Below, in pieces: positions 39,691 through 48,706 of a stretch of DNA of 64,000 nt (position 1 is its first letter; each line of letters opens with the position of its first letter). The notes under the pieces were generated by a model. That model was not told where the DNA came from. It saw only the letters and a list, made by a program, of their open reading frames with translations, and ran no database searches. This DNA comes from Spirochaetae bacterium HGW-Spirochaetae-4 (GTDB taxonomy: Bacteria > Spirochaetota > Spirochaetia > Sphaerochaetales > Sphaerochaetaceae): assembly GCA_002839335.1 (NCBI GenBank), contig PGXU01000013.1:1-64000 (forward strand), read 5' to 3'. Position numbers and translations under genes: made by a program.

Positions 39691-42600
39691 ATGCCATATA
39701 CCGAGGCAAACTACGAAAACGCGGTGATAGAAGTGTTCCGCGACACATTGGGCTACGGTTACGCCTACGGACCCGATATCATGCGGGACTACGCCGACCC
39801 GCTTTATTTGGATGAGCTTCGGACCGCCTTGCGGCATGTCAATCCGAAGCTGCCGGAAGCTGCCTTCACCGAGGCAGTCTATAAACTGCGCAACTTCGAA
39901 GGTGGCACGATATTGCAGAGGAACGTTCAGTTCATGGACTACCTACAAAACGGTGTGAGCGTGAACTTCTTCGATAAAGATGAACAGCGGTCGGCTCTGG
40001 TGCGGCTCGTGGACTATGAGAACACAGACCGCAACACCTTTACTGCCGCCAACCAGTGGACGATTACCGAGAACAGTGAGAAGCGCCCCGACGTTATCGT
40101 GTTCCTGAACGGTCTGCCAGTGGTCGTGTTTGAACTCAAGTCGCCCAGCCGTGAGGAAACGGACGCTTCCGAGGCGTTCCGTCAGCTTCGCAACTACATG
40201 ATTGAGATTCCGTCCTTGTTCATCTATAACGCCTTTTGCGTGATGAGCGACCTCGCCACATCCAAGGCTGGGACAATCACTGCCGACGAGGACCGCTTCA
40301 TGGAGTGGAAAACAAAGGACGGTAGCTACGAGAATACGCAGTATGCCCAGTTCGACACCTTCATTGAGGGAATGTTCGACAAGGCACGGCTACTGGACAT
40401 CATCAAGAACTTCATCTGTTTCTCGGCGGACTCGAAAATCCTCGGCGCCTACCACCAGTATTTCGCGGTCAAAAAAGCCATCGCCTCCACCGCCAAGGCG
40501 ACCGAAACGGACGGGCGCGGCGGCGTGTTCTGGCACACCCAAGGCAGCGGTAAATCCCTGTCGATGGTATTCTACGCCCATCTGCTGCGGGAGTCTTTAA
40601 ACTCACCTACCATCGTGGTGCTGACCGACCGCAACGACCTGGACGACCAGCTTTTCGGGCAGTTTGTCAAGTGCGCCAACTTCCTGCGTCAGACCCCGGA
40701 ACAGGCAAAGTGCCGCGAACATTTGAAGAAACTGCTTGCAGGGCGGACGGCAAACGGCATCATCTTCACGACTATGCAGAAGTTCGAGGAATCCTCCGAA
40801 CCGCTCTCCGATCGACGCAACGTTATCGTGATGGCAGATGAAGCCCATCGCGGACAGTATGGCTTAGAGGAAAAGGTGGACGCCAAGACGGGGCGTGTGA
40901 TTCTCGGCACAGCGAGGATTATCCGCGACAGCTTGCCGAATGCGACCTACATCGGCTTCACAGGAACGCCAATCTCGTCCAAAGACCGCTCCACCATCGA
41001 GGTGTTTGGCAATTACATCGATATCTACGACATGACCCAAGCCGTGGAGGACGGTGCGACTCGTCCCATCTACTATGAGAGCCGCGTCATCCACCTCAAA
41101 CTGGACGAGGATGTCCTGCGCCTAATCGACGCCGAATACGACATCATGGCGACCAACGCCGAGCCATACGCCATCGAGAAGAGCAAGAAGGAACTCGGCC
41201 AAATGGACAGCATCCTCGGCGCGGAGCAAACCGTCACCGCCCTATGCGAGGACATCGTGAAGCACTATGAGGAGAATCGTCAGAACGAACTCACGGGCAA
41301 GGCGATGATAGTCGCCTATTCCCGCCCGATTGCCATGCGTATCTACCACAAAATGCTTGAAATGCGCCCCGAATGGACCGAGAAACTCGGTGTGGTGATG
41401 ACTTCGGGCAACAACGACCCCGAAGACTGGCGCCAGATTATCGGCAACAAACGCCACAAAGACGAGATGGCGAAAAAGTTTAAGGACAACGATGACCCGC
41501 TGAAAATTACTATTGTGGTGGATATGTGGCTCACAGGCTTTAACGTGCCGTCGCTCGCCACCATGTATGTTTACAAGCCGATGATGGGGCATAACCTCAT
41601 GCAGGCTATCGCCCGCGTCAACCGTGTTTACAAGAATAAAGAAGGCGGCTTGGTGGTCGATTACATTGGCATCGCCGGGGCTTTGAAGCAAGCGATGAGC
41701 GACTACACCAATCGCGACAAGCAGAACTACGGCGAACAGGACATTGCCAAAACCGTCCTGCCGAAGTTTATCGAGAAACTGGAAGTTTGCCGCGATCTAT
41801 TCCACGGTTATGATTATTCCAGCTTCATGAACGAAACCTCAACCGATTTCACACGTGCCAAAGCCATTAGCGGTGGTGTGAATTACTTGACGGCTATAGA
41901 TACGTCGACACGTCCAACATTGGTGCATGAAGGCAGCTACCGGTCGGATACACTGGGGTCTGAGCCATCAATTACCTACGACGACACTAAGAGCCGCAAG
42001 GAATCCTTCATCAAAGAAGCTATGCTTCTGCGGCAAGCTCTGTCTCTATGCCGGTCGCTCCTTACGCCGACACAGCGGTTTGAAGCCGCTTACTTCGAGG
42101 CAGTGCGTACCTTGCTCACCCGCATTGCCGGGGAGGGCAAGCCACTGTCCTTGAAAGAAATAAATGCCCGCGTCAACGAACTGTTGAAAGCGAGCATTCA
42201 AAGCGAGGGAGTTATCAATCTGTTTTCCGACGTGGACACGGGCTTCTCTCTCTTCGACCCGAAGTTCCTTGAGGAAATCGCCAAGATGAAGGAAAAAAAC
42301 CTAGCCGTCGAGATTCTGAAAAAACTTCTCGCCGAGCAGGTGTCTCTCTATCGCAGGACAAACCTTGTCAAATCAGAGAAATTTTCGGAGATGCTCTCAC
42401 GCGCTGTAAAAGCGTACATCAATGGAATGCTCTCCAATGAGGAAGTCATCGCCGAATTGGTGAAGATGGCAAAGGAAATGGCATCGGCATCCGTCGAGGG
42501 TGACGCGATGGGGCTGACAGATGAGGAGTTGGCGTTCTACGACGCATTGACCCGCCCTAAAGCAGTCAAGGACTTCTACGCCAATGAGGAACTCGTGGCG

Positions 42601-42789
42601 ATGACTCACGAACTCACGGATATGCTCCGCAAGAACCGCACAATCGACTGGCAGAAGAAGGAGTCCGCACGTGCGGGTATGCGACGGATGGTCAAGAAAC
42701 TACTAAAAAGATACAAATACCCGCCGGAAGGGATGGAGGATGCAATCTTAACTGTCATTGGGCAATGCGAAATGTGGACGGATAGTTAA
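39691..42789 (+). CDS. hsdR: type I restriction endonuclease subunit
   Basis: 1032 residues, ribosome site GAGGAGG. N-terminal nuclease domain with the PD-(D/E)xK core RPDVIVFLNGLPVVVFELKSPS (residues about 130-152). Motor domain: Walker A WHTQGSGKSLSMVFYAHLL, VLTDRNDLDDQLF, DEAH box VIVMADEAHRGQYG, TYIGFTGTPI, and the second RecA fold (MIVAYSRPIAMRIYHKM, TGFNVPSLATMYVYKPM, QAIARVNR). The C-terminal helical domain for assembly is complete. It cuts unmodified DNA after translocation. No frameshift, so the enzyme should be active. Confidence 0.97.
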   Translation: MPYTEANYENAVIEVFRDTLGYGYAYGPDIMRDYADPLYLDELRTALRHVNPKLPEAAFTEAVYKLRNFEGGTILQRNVQFMDYLQNGVSVNFFDKDEQRSALVRLVDYENTDRNTFTAANQWTITENSEKRPDVIVFLNGLPVVVFELKSPSREETDASEAFRQLRNYMIEIPSLFIYNAFCVMSDLATSKAGTITADEDRFMEWKTKDGSYENTQYAQFDTFIEGMFDKARLLDIIKNFICFSADSKILGAYHQYFAVKKAIASTAKATETDGRGGVFWHTQGSGKSLSMVFYAHLLRESLNSPTIVVLTDRNDLDDQLFGQFVKCANFLRQTPEQAKCREHLKKLLAGRTANGIIFTTMQKFEESSEPLSDRRNVIVMADEAHRGQYGLEEKVDAKTGRVILGTARIIRDSLPNATYIGFTGTPISSKDRSTIEVFGNYIDIYDMTQAVEDGATRPIYYESRVIHLKLDEDVLRLIDAEYDIMATNAEPYAIEKSKKELGQMDSILGAEQTVTALCEDIVKHYEENRQNELTGKAMIVAYSRPIAMRIYHKMLEMRPEWTEKLGVVMTSGNNDPEDWRQIIGNKRHKDEMAKKFKDNDDPLKITIVVDMWLTGFNVPSLATMYVYKPMMGHNLMQAIARVNRVYKNKEGGLVVDYIGIAGALKQAMSDYTNRDKQNYGEQDIAKTVLPKFIEKLEVCRDLFHGYDYSSFMNETSTDFTRAKAISGGVNYLTAIDTSTRPTLVHEGSYRSDTLGSEPSITYDDTKSRKESFIKEAMLLRQALSLCRSLLTPTQRFEAAYFEAVRTLLTRIAGEGKPLSLKEINARVNELLKASIQSEGVINLFSDVDTGFSLFDPKFLEEIAKMKEKNLAVEILKKLLAEQVSLYRRTNLVKSEKFSEMLSRAVKAYINGMLSNEEVIAELVKMAKEMASASVEGDAMGLTDEELAFYDALTRPKAVKDFYANEELVAMTHELTDMLRKNRTIDWQKKESARAGMRRMVKKLLKRYKYPPEGMEDAILTVIGQCEMWTDS

Positions 42790-42803
42790 GGGAGGGTTAA
42801 GCA

Positions 42804-44225
42804 ATGAACGCTTTCAAAAGCAATATCTACAAGTATCTTGGTGGGACATGCCAATACTTGATACCGCTGTATCAGAGAACTTATAGTTGGGAGCGTGAGC
42901 AGTGCGCCCGCCTTTGGAACGATATCGTAAACCTCCACACCACGCACAGGGACGGGCACTTCGTCGGCTCTATTGTCCGCATTGACGAAGACTCAGCCGC
43001 AGGGTCTACCCTTGCGATGATTATCGACGGCCAGCAGAGGCTTACCACGCTGACCCTGCTTCTTATTGCCCTACGCGATTACGCAGCAACACATTCGGAC
43101 TGCGCTGTAAACCCTAACAAGATAACGGATACGCTTCTCTTGAACCAGTATGAAACGGGCAATGCTAAGTATAAGCTGCTCCTTACACAGTCTGACAGGG
43201 AAGCGTTGATTAAGAAGATTGAGAGTGCGCCGATTTCTTATACGATAAAATCCCGTGTTCTGGACAACTACGACTTTTTCTCAGGGCTAATCAGCAAAGG
43301 TGAGATTGCGCCTTCCGACCTGTACGATTCTATTGGCAAACTGCAAATCGTTGACATCGTTCTCGACCGTCAGTATGATGACCCGCAGGCAATTTTCGAG
43401 AGTCTTAACTCAACAGGTATGGACTTGAAGGACTCCGATCTCATACGCAATCATTTGCTGATGGGCTTGGACTCCGCAACCCAGATGTATGTCTACAACA
43501 ACATCTGGGGGCCGACTGAGCTTCTATTTGACTACGAACACCAAAGCGAGCTATTGGATAACTTTTTTCGCGACTACCTTACAATGAAGCTGGGTAGGAT
43601 CCCCCGCAAGAATGAGGTTTACAAGGAGTTCTGCGTTTATCAGAATGGCGGCGGTCAGACTATTCGAGACCTCTGTCAAGATATATACCGCTTTGCCAAG
43701 TACTACTCAAATATGTATTTCGTCCGGAGCGGCGATGCCATGTTAAAATCGCTTTACAGTGACATGAAGGCAATCCGTATGGAGGTTGCTTTCCCGTTCC
43801 TTTTAAGAGTCCACGATGATTGCGACAAGGGATTGATAACAATAGAGGAAATGCGAGAAGTATTGCAATTTTGTGTGAGCTATATCTTGCGTCGTGCTGT
43901 TTGCGACATCCCAACGAATTCCCTGAACAAGACTTTCGCTACGATGAAAAACGATATCAAGCCGGACGATTACCTTAACTCGGTAAAAGCGTTTTTCATC
44001 TTGCTTGATTCATACAAAGAATACCCGAACGAGTGTGACATCCTCATCAAACACTTCCGGTCACTGAGAAAGATCCTTGTTGCTGGTAAGAACAATGCTT
44101 CCCGTCTCCTTCAGCCTTATTCGGTCAACCAATTGGAAGAACAAAAGCGTCTCCTGCCTGTTGAGCTTGCAGTATCCCACCTCATCGACGATAAGGCAGG
44201 AATACTTGGAAAGTCCGTTCAGTAG
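42804..44225 (+). pseudogene. DUF262 (GmrS-like) gene truncated by IS remnants
   Basis: The frame encodes 473 residues, but only the part up to about 44060 belongs to the family. The DUF262 domain is clear: YLIPLYQRTYSWEREQCARLWNDI, HFVGSIV, MIIDGQQRLTTLTLLLIAL, and later FESLNSTGMDLKDSDLIRNHLL. The DUF1524/HNH (GmrD) part that normally follows is missing: from 44061 on the DNA is an IS21-type istB remnant on the other strand, and the last 55 residues are its antisense. GmrSD-like systems cut modified phage DNA; this copy has lost the nuclease half, so it is probably inactive. It follows hsdR by 14 bases. Confidence 0.85.
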
Positions 44226-44336
44226 TTTTCCGGTCTTTTCTCCGACAATCGCATCATGAAATTTATCTTTCAGCTCATCCATCTTGATAAAGTACGCCTT
44301 CATCTTGTTGCTGCAGCATTCATTCCCGATGGCCAT
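44061..44336 (-). mobile_element. IS21-family istB remnant
   Basis: 91-codon frame with FHDAIVGEKTGKLLNGLSKYSCLIVDEVGYCKLNRQETLLFFQLVDRI and GSIVLTSNKDLSQ, the Walker B and sensor regions of IstB helper ATPases. The Walker A part and the C-terminal third are absent. The istB Trp codon after SNKDLSQ is changed to a stop at the junction with the DUF262 gene. Confidence 0.8.
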
Positions 44337-44488
44337 AAACCAGCCGCCCAGGCAGGTTCACCTCGCCTTCTCTACCACTACGAAATACCCGTTCTCGATC
44401 AGTCTGGAACGAATGCCATCACACTTGGCATAGACCCCGATGTCATTGCTCATACACTTGTCCCATTCATGAGGACCGAACTGAGTAC

Positions 44489-44746
44489 TCACCATGGTGG
44501 TCTTCCCGAGGATCGCCCTTTCCTTGATGAGACGGCATTGCCGTTGTCCCCCTTGAGCGAAAGCTCACCCTTTTCATACAGAGCCCTGCAACCGGAGACG
44601 AACTTGCCCCTGAACAGGCTGGAAAGCACCTTTGCAGGAAGGAAGAACCTACCCCTTGAGGGCTTCCACCGGCCGTCGGGTGCAATGCCCCCTGCAGTGA
44701 CGACCATGTGGATGTGGGGATGAAAGCTCATGTCCATCCTCCACAC
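44489..44746 (-). mobile_element. IS91-like transposase remnant
   Basis: The segment MSFHPHIHMVVTAGGIAPDGRWKPSRGRFFLPAKVLSSLFRGKFVSG is the HPHxH region of IS91/IS801-type rolling-circle transposases. Upstream and downstream parts do not continue in frame, and the N-terminal zinc region and catalytic Tyr part are missing. The neighbouring 44337-44488 and 44747-45060 hold only degenerate coding traces I cannot assign. Confidence 0.7.
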
Positions 44747-45060
44747 CTATACGAAAATCCGACTACTGCACCGATCATCGGTCTTGGCCTTCCAAAGCCT
44801 TGTGCGAATGTCTTCCTCCCAAGGTAAGCATGACACAAGTCCTCCCAAGTACGCTGCACATACCCCTGATGCTTGCCATACCCTAAGACCCTGGTGGAAC
44901 CATTTCCCAACCCTTATCGAAATCACCCGACTCCATATACAGTTTACAGCGTCGAACTGGCGTACTTGGAAGAGCCTTTATTCTATCCTAGGTATGGGCT
45001 GTGGCTGAGAAATTCATAGATCGATGCAGTAGGGGCCTGGGCAACCAGGTATTCGATATC
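44747..45060. other. degenerate sequence between IS debris and chromosomal genes
   Basis: About 310 bases with short broken frames on both strands and no recognisable protein or RNA. It is the junction of the defence island with the following chromosomal block. Confidence 0.4.
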
Positions 45061-45537
45061 CTACTTCAATACCCCTAAGCCCTTGCCAGCCTTGATAGTA
45101 TTCCAGGATTCTCCCAGGGATACTGCTTTATCCACCAAGGAGACAATCAGGCTTTCGGGATAACGGGGGGGGGCCGGTGTGAGTGGCCACATATGGCGAA
45201 GAATGATGTCGCACTCGATAGTGGTGATATCACCGTACACATGCACTGCATTCTCAAAAGCTTCTTGAGGATGGTCAAATCCATGCAATCCTCCAGACCG
45301 AGGTCTCTCGATTCTCCAGTCATAAAAAAAGAAATCATGCAACAATGCCCCTCGAATCAATTCAGGGAGCCTTTTTCGAAGCCTCAGTACCATTGCGACC
45401 TTATAGGAGTAATAAGCTACCGCAACACTATGGTCGGCAATGGAAGAATCATGATGGTTCAAGTGGCGGAGTATTTCATATTCCCGGGACGTTATAATGG
45501 AATGTGCCATCGCTGCGAATCTGAGATCTTTTACCAA
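45061..45537 (-). CDS. HD-domain hydrolase with G9 homopolymer
   Basis: 158 residues from a TTG at 45537; an ATG nine codons later is also possible, and neither has a good ribosome site. HD motifs: SSIADHSVAVAYYSYKVA (His), RGALLHDFFFYDWR (HD), GLHGFDHPQEAFENA, DIILRHMWPLTP and SLVDKAVSLGE (Asp). It resembles the small HD phosphohydrolases found near PF06541 membrane proteins. The codons for TPAPPR include nine consecutive C on the coding strand (G9 at 45165-45173), a possible slippage site. It follows the membrane-protein gene by 37 bases. Confidence 0.8.
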   Translation of the reverse strand: MVKDLRFAAMAHSIITSREYEILRHLNHHDSSIADHSVAVAYYSYKVAMVLRLRKRLPELIRGALLHDFFFYDWRIERPRSGGLHGFDHPQEAFENAVHVYGDITTIECDIILRHMWPLTPAPPRYPESLIVSLVDKAVSLGESWNTIKAGKGLGVLK

Positions 45538-45574
45538 AAGACGTTTTTCTTTGGATACGGGAGAAAGAATTGTT

Positions 45575-46315
45575 TTAATGAAAATATTTCCCCCCTATAA
45601 TTGATTCGAGTCGGGTTCGTATCGACTTCGGTATTGCATTGAGGGTCGATTTCAATTCTCTGGCTAACTGGGGAAAGGCTTTGAGGGGTTTCAGGATACG
45701 TCTGATTTCGGGAGGCAGTTTCTTGGTGCCTAAATCAATTGAAGGAATGAATATACTTCCTTTTTTTGCCAATCGGTGCAGGTTCGCTACAAATGTCTTA
45801 TAGAAAACAAGGGCACGGACTGAATCTATTGTATCGTGAACGTAATACATGGAGAGGGCTCCAGCAACATAATACAAGACAGCACCGTCAATCAGTTCGA
45901 TTTTCATGAGCAAGAAAGGTTGGATAAACTCAATGGTTATAATTGCCAGAATTGCCCAGAAGAGTGAGTAAATAATACAAATTCGTCCATGGAGATTAAG
46001 AGGCTTCTTATAGTAATCCCAAAGCCGAATATCAAATATCTTTTCCATGAACCATGATACAAAATACTCGATAATCGTTGGAACGAGAATCATGACTCCC
46101 CAAAATAACATCCGGGGAGCCTGGGATAGCAGAGAGGTCAAGATTCCCAAAGCCAATGCTCCAAACCCATAGATGGGGATGAAAGGACCAGAAAGAAACC
46201 CCGAATTCACCAGGCGATGCTCAGAAAAACTCTTGATTGTAGATTCCAGTATCCACCCTAAGAAAGCAGTTGCAGTGAAGTACAGAAACCACGTAAAGAA
46301 ACTGTCGTATAGCAT
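45575..46315 (-). CDS. PF06541-type membrane protein (putative CmpB-like ABC permease)
   Basis: 246 residues from ATG 46315 (GGAGG eight bases upstream). The core WFLYFTATAFLGWILESTIKSFSEHRLVNSGFLSGPFIPIYGFGAL is the family signature (FLGWxxE...NxGFLxGPxxPIYGxGA), with five or six membrane segments and a conserved RLWDYYKKPLNLHGRICIIYSLFW. The C-terminal 70 residues are cytoplasmic and basic. The permease annotation of the family is not backed by a nearby ATPase. It is paired with the HD gene, and a homologue lies at 54153. Confidence 0.82.
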   Translation of the reverse strand: MLYDSFFTWFLYFTATAFLGWILESTIKSFSEHRLVNSGFLSGPFIPIYGFGALALGILTSLLSQAPRMLFWGVMILVPTIIEYFVSWFMEKIFDIRLWDYYKKPLNLHGRICIIYSLFWAILAIITIEFIQPFLLMKIELIDGAVLYYVAGALSMYYVHDTIDSVRALVFYKTFVANLHRLAKKGSIFIPSIDLGTKKLPPEIRRILKPLKAFPQLARELKSTLNAIPKSIRTRLESIIGGKYFH

Positions 46316-46505
46316 CGCGATATCCTCCAAGGGGATTCCCTTTGAAACCTGGTTGTACCTTCCGATAGAAAATAAGATAGCCAAAAGCTCCGACAAAGAC
46401 AATTATCTTTACCTTGTAATACAATATATCTCCCTCGTAGGAGGTTCAGGATTGGATAGATGGATATCCCTTGAGAGAACATCACTATTTGGACGAGCTA
46501 TCGGT

Positions 46506-47945
46506 CTAGAAGGCATATGCGGCCTTGAATTCTAAAAATTTCCTGGCATGGTATTGTCCAAATTGCCCGTTGGAATCCCCACCGAAAAAATACCCGTTGA
46601 GGCTGAGAGTCACATCATCTACAGGGGTTATGGTAAAGCCAGGTACTAGCATCCAGTTCAGGTCCGGGATTGCAGCGGCACCAGCCAAAGTGACCTCCAT
46701 CTTTCCATTTTTCATCGTATATCCAAGTTGGCCCATCACCGTACCACTCAGCTTATGAGAGGTTGATTCGATATCATAGACATTGTTTACTTGATCCAGA
46801 TTTGTTATCCAGGTTCCCAAAGCCTGGAGATTCAAAGAAACAGCCCCAAAAGCCCTGTCGACACCTAATACCATGCTTGCAAACGGATTGCGGATAAGAG
46901 GGTCCGTTCCCTTCGGGTCATAGGTCTGATGCCAAGCTGCTTCGGCCCGAATGTTGTAAGGACCCAGGGCAAAAGCAGAATCGACTCCAATCTGATGATA
47001 CCGGTTATAAGAAAGGACTAGATGTTGTGTTGCAGCAAGAACTGCAGGATCAGCGTTGATCGCAGGAGTCCTCAGGAATCCTGTATAGTATTGCATGCCT
47101 ATATCTACACCTTTAAAGGAATCGGTGTAACGGAGACCTCCTTGTCCCCACTCCAACGACTTCGTATCAGGGTAGAGAAGCAGTTGATCCATCAAGGTAT
47201 CAGCCTGGGCTGAGGATTGGGAAGCTGCTATTGTCGCAGCGGCAGGATCAGCAATTCCAGCTGCTATAAGAATAGCATGATTGGTATTATATGCACCTGA
47301 GTAGAAACCGTCCCAAATTTCAGCGCGCATATCAGTGAATGCCTTTGGAGCCCAGATTCCTTCTAGAGGCAAGTAATCGCCTTGAAAAAAAGGAACATAG
47401 ACGGCTTCCAGTTTGCTCACCATGCCGGTACGCCAGTCAACTTTAATCAAAGCCTGCGCGATTTTCCTTCCTTCAATATCAGTATTGAAAGGATCGCTGT
47501 AGTCATGAGGATTCACTACGTCAAGAAGGCGAAGGCTATCCCCTTTGCCCCACACAACCTTGGTCATACCCACGGTTAGCTCAACGGTATCACCCCAGTA
47601 GGTTCGTAAGGTTGCCTCATCAATTATTCGAATTGGCTTGTTGGCAACAATCTCAGGGCTGAGCCGGAGAGCAAGTGTGAACTCGGAGGCAGGACTGGAA
47701 GACTCTATGCGTGCCAAGATCGAGCTGGGGGTCTCTACAAACCCCGTCTCCGGATTATCGGTGTTGATGAAAAAGCGCGAAGAGAAATCAAATTCCCCTG
47801 AAAAGGAAAGTGCTGAATTCTCTTCTGTATCTGTGAAGGTTTCGGAAAACCCGAAATCCTCAAAACCAAAGTCCTGAGCTCCTATGGGAGCTAGAACTAC
47901 AGTAAATAGAATCAGGGATACCAGCAAAAATTTATTTACGTTCAT
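46506..47945 (-). CDS. outer-membrane beta-barrel protein
   Basis: 479 residues. Signal peptide MNVNKFLLVSLILFTVVLAPIGA, then an acidic Phe-rich linker (QDFGFEDFGFSETF). The rest consists of alternating amphipathic strands (FDFSSRFFINTD, FTLALRLSPEI, VELTVGMTKVVWGKGD, GVDIGMQYYTGFL) and ends in YAF, with a terminal Phe for barrel assembly. The motif VWGKGDSLRLLDVVNPHDYSDPF recalls DUF1302-type porins. It is the last gene of the operon with the RND transporter and the LolA-like protein (2-base gap), so it may be the outer-membrane element of that export route. Confidence 0.85.
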   Translation of the reverse strand: MNVNKFLLVSLILFTVVLAPIGAQDFGFEDFGFSETFTDTEENSALSFSGEFDFSSRFFINTDNPETGFVETPSSILARIESSSPASEFTLALRLSPEIVANKPIRIIDEATLRTYWGDTVELTVGMTKVVWGKGDSLRLLDVVNPHDYSDPFNTDIEGRKIAQALIKVDWRTGMVSKLEAVYVPFFQGDYLPLEGIWAPKAFTDMRAEIWDGFYSGAYNTNHAILIAAGIADPAAATIAASQSSAQADTLMDQLLLYPDTKSLEWGQGGLRYTDSFKGVDIGMQYYTGFLRTPAINADPAVLAATQHLVLSYNRYHQIGVDSAFALGPYNIRAEAAWHQTYDPKGTDPLIRNPFASMVLGVDRAFGAVSLNLQALGTWITNLDQVNNVYDIESTSHKLSGTVMGQLGYTMKNGKMEVTLAGAAAIPDLNWMLVPGFTITPVDDVTLSLNGYFFGGDSNGQFGQYHARKFLEFKAAYAF

Positions 47946-47947
47946 GA

Positions 47948-48706
47948 TTAGGGACGTCCTGTTTCAAGAAATTTGGTGGTAAAGACTCCTGAAGGAATGG
48001 GTTTGCCATATTCCAGGATTTGAAATTCCAATGTGGTCACATTTCCTTTCTGCACATTGGCCATCTGGATTTTCGTTGCTGACCAGATACCCTGGATTTC
48101 TTTGAATTCAAGCGTTTCCATCACTTTGAGCAACACGTTCTGCCTGTCGAACATTTCAATCCTGACCGGCAACCACTTATCTTTTGCTACATAGGTTACC
48201 ATCCTGCTGTATTCACTTTTCGAAGAAACCACTGGTATTGATTCAATGACATACACATCTTCGTCGTTTACCCGGTCTTCCCTGAGAAGAGTGTTTTCCC
48301 GTTCCTTTCCAACGAGATCCATATCGTCATAGGAAATCTCCCCAATGAAGGAACTATTGCCCTCACTTGCTGCTATGCGGCGTATTTTCTTCAGTGCAGG
48401 GAGATAGATCCAACGGTCATCATCGCGATCTTCGTTTTCGATCATGAGAAAACGGGTGTTCTTCACGCTGGCGGGCTTTTGAAACACCACGACGGTTTTT
48501 GACAGGCCTTTTTCCGTTATTGAGTATTGGTCGATGAGCCGTTCTGAAGGAACTCCGCTTTTCTCCTCGATGGTAGCTGCAATCCGAGATTGGATAGAAC
48601 TGTGGCGATTCTGTTCTTCTACCCTGTCCATAATCTCATCAGCCGAATACGCCCATACAAGAGACGTCTGGATCAGAATAATAGCAATCAAAAAGTATTT
48701 TTTCAT
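47948..48706 (-). CDS. LolA-like outer-membrane lipoprotein-sorting protein
   Basis: 252 residues with signal peptide MKKYFLIAIILIQTSLVWA. The mature part is a half-barrel of strands typical of the LolA-like family (PF17131 type): IMDRVEEQNRHSSIQSRIAATIEEKSG, MIENEDRDDDRWIYLPALKKIRRIAASEGNSSFIGEISYDDMDL. The WxYLPALKKxRRIxxSE...FxGSDFxYxDM pattern is diagnostic. Such proteins, encoded beside MMPL/RND transporters, carry lipids or lipoproteins across the periplasm. ATGA-type overlap with the RND gene. Confidence 0.9.
   Translation of the reverse strand: MKKYFLIAIILIQTSLVWAYSADEIMDRVEEQNRHSSIQSRIAATIEEKSGVPSERLIDQYSITEKGLSKTVVVFQKPASVKNTRFLMIENEDRDDDRWIYLPALKKIRRIAASEGNSSFIGEISYDDMDLVGKERENTLLREDRVNDEDVYVIESIPVVSSKSEYSRMVTYVAKDKWLPVRIEMFDRQNVLLKVMETLEFKEIQGIWSATKIQMANVQKGNVTTLEFQILEYGKPIPSGVFTTKFLETGRP

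Noticed and set aside
41242-41691. 149-codon minus frame inside hsdR (and similar antisense frames elsewhere)
   Set aside because: His/Val-rich mirror of the helicase motor domain; no independent evidence.
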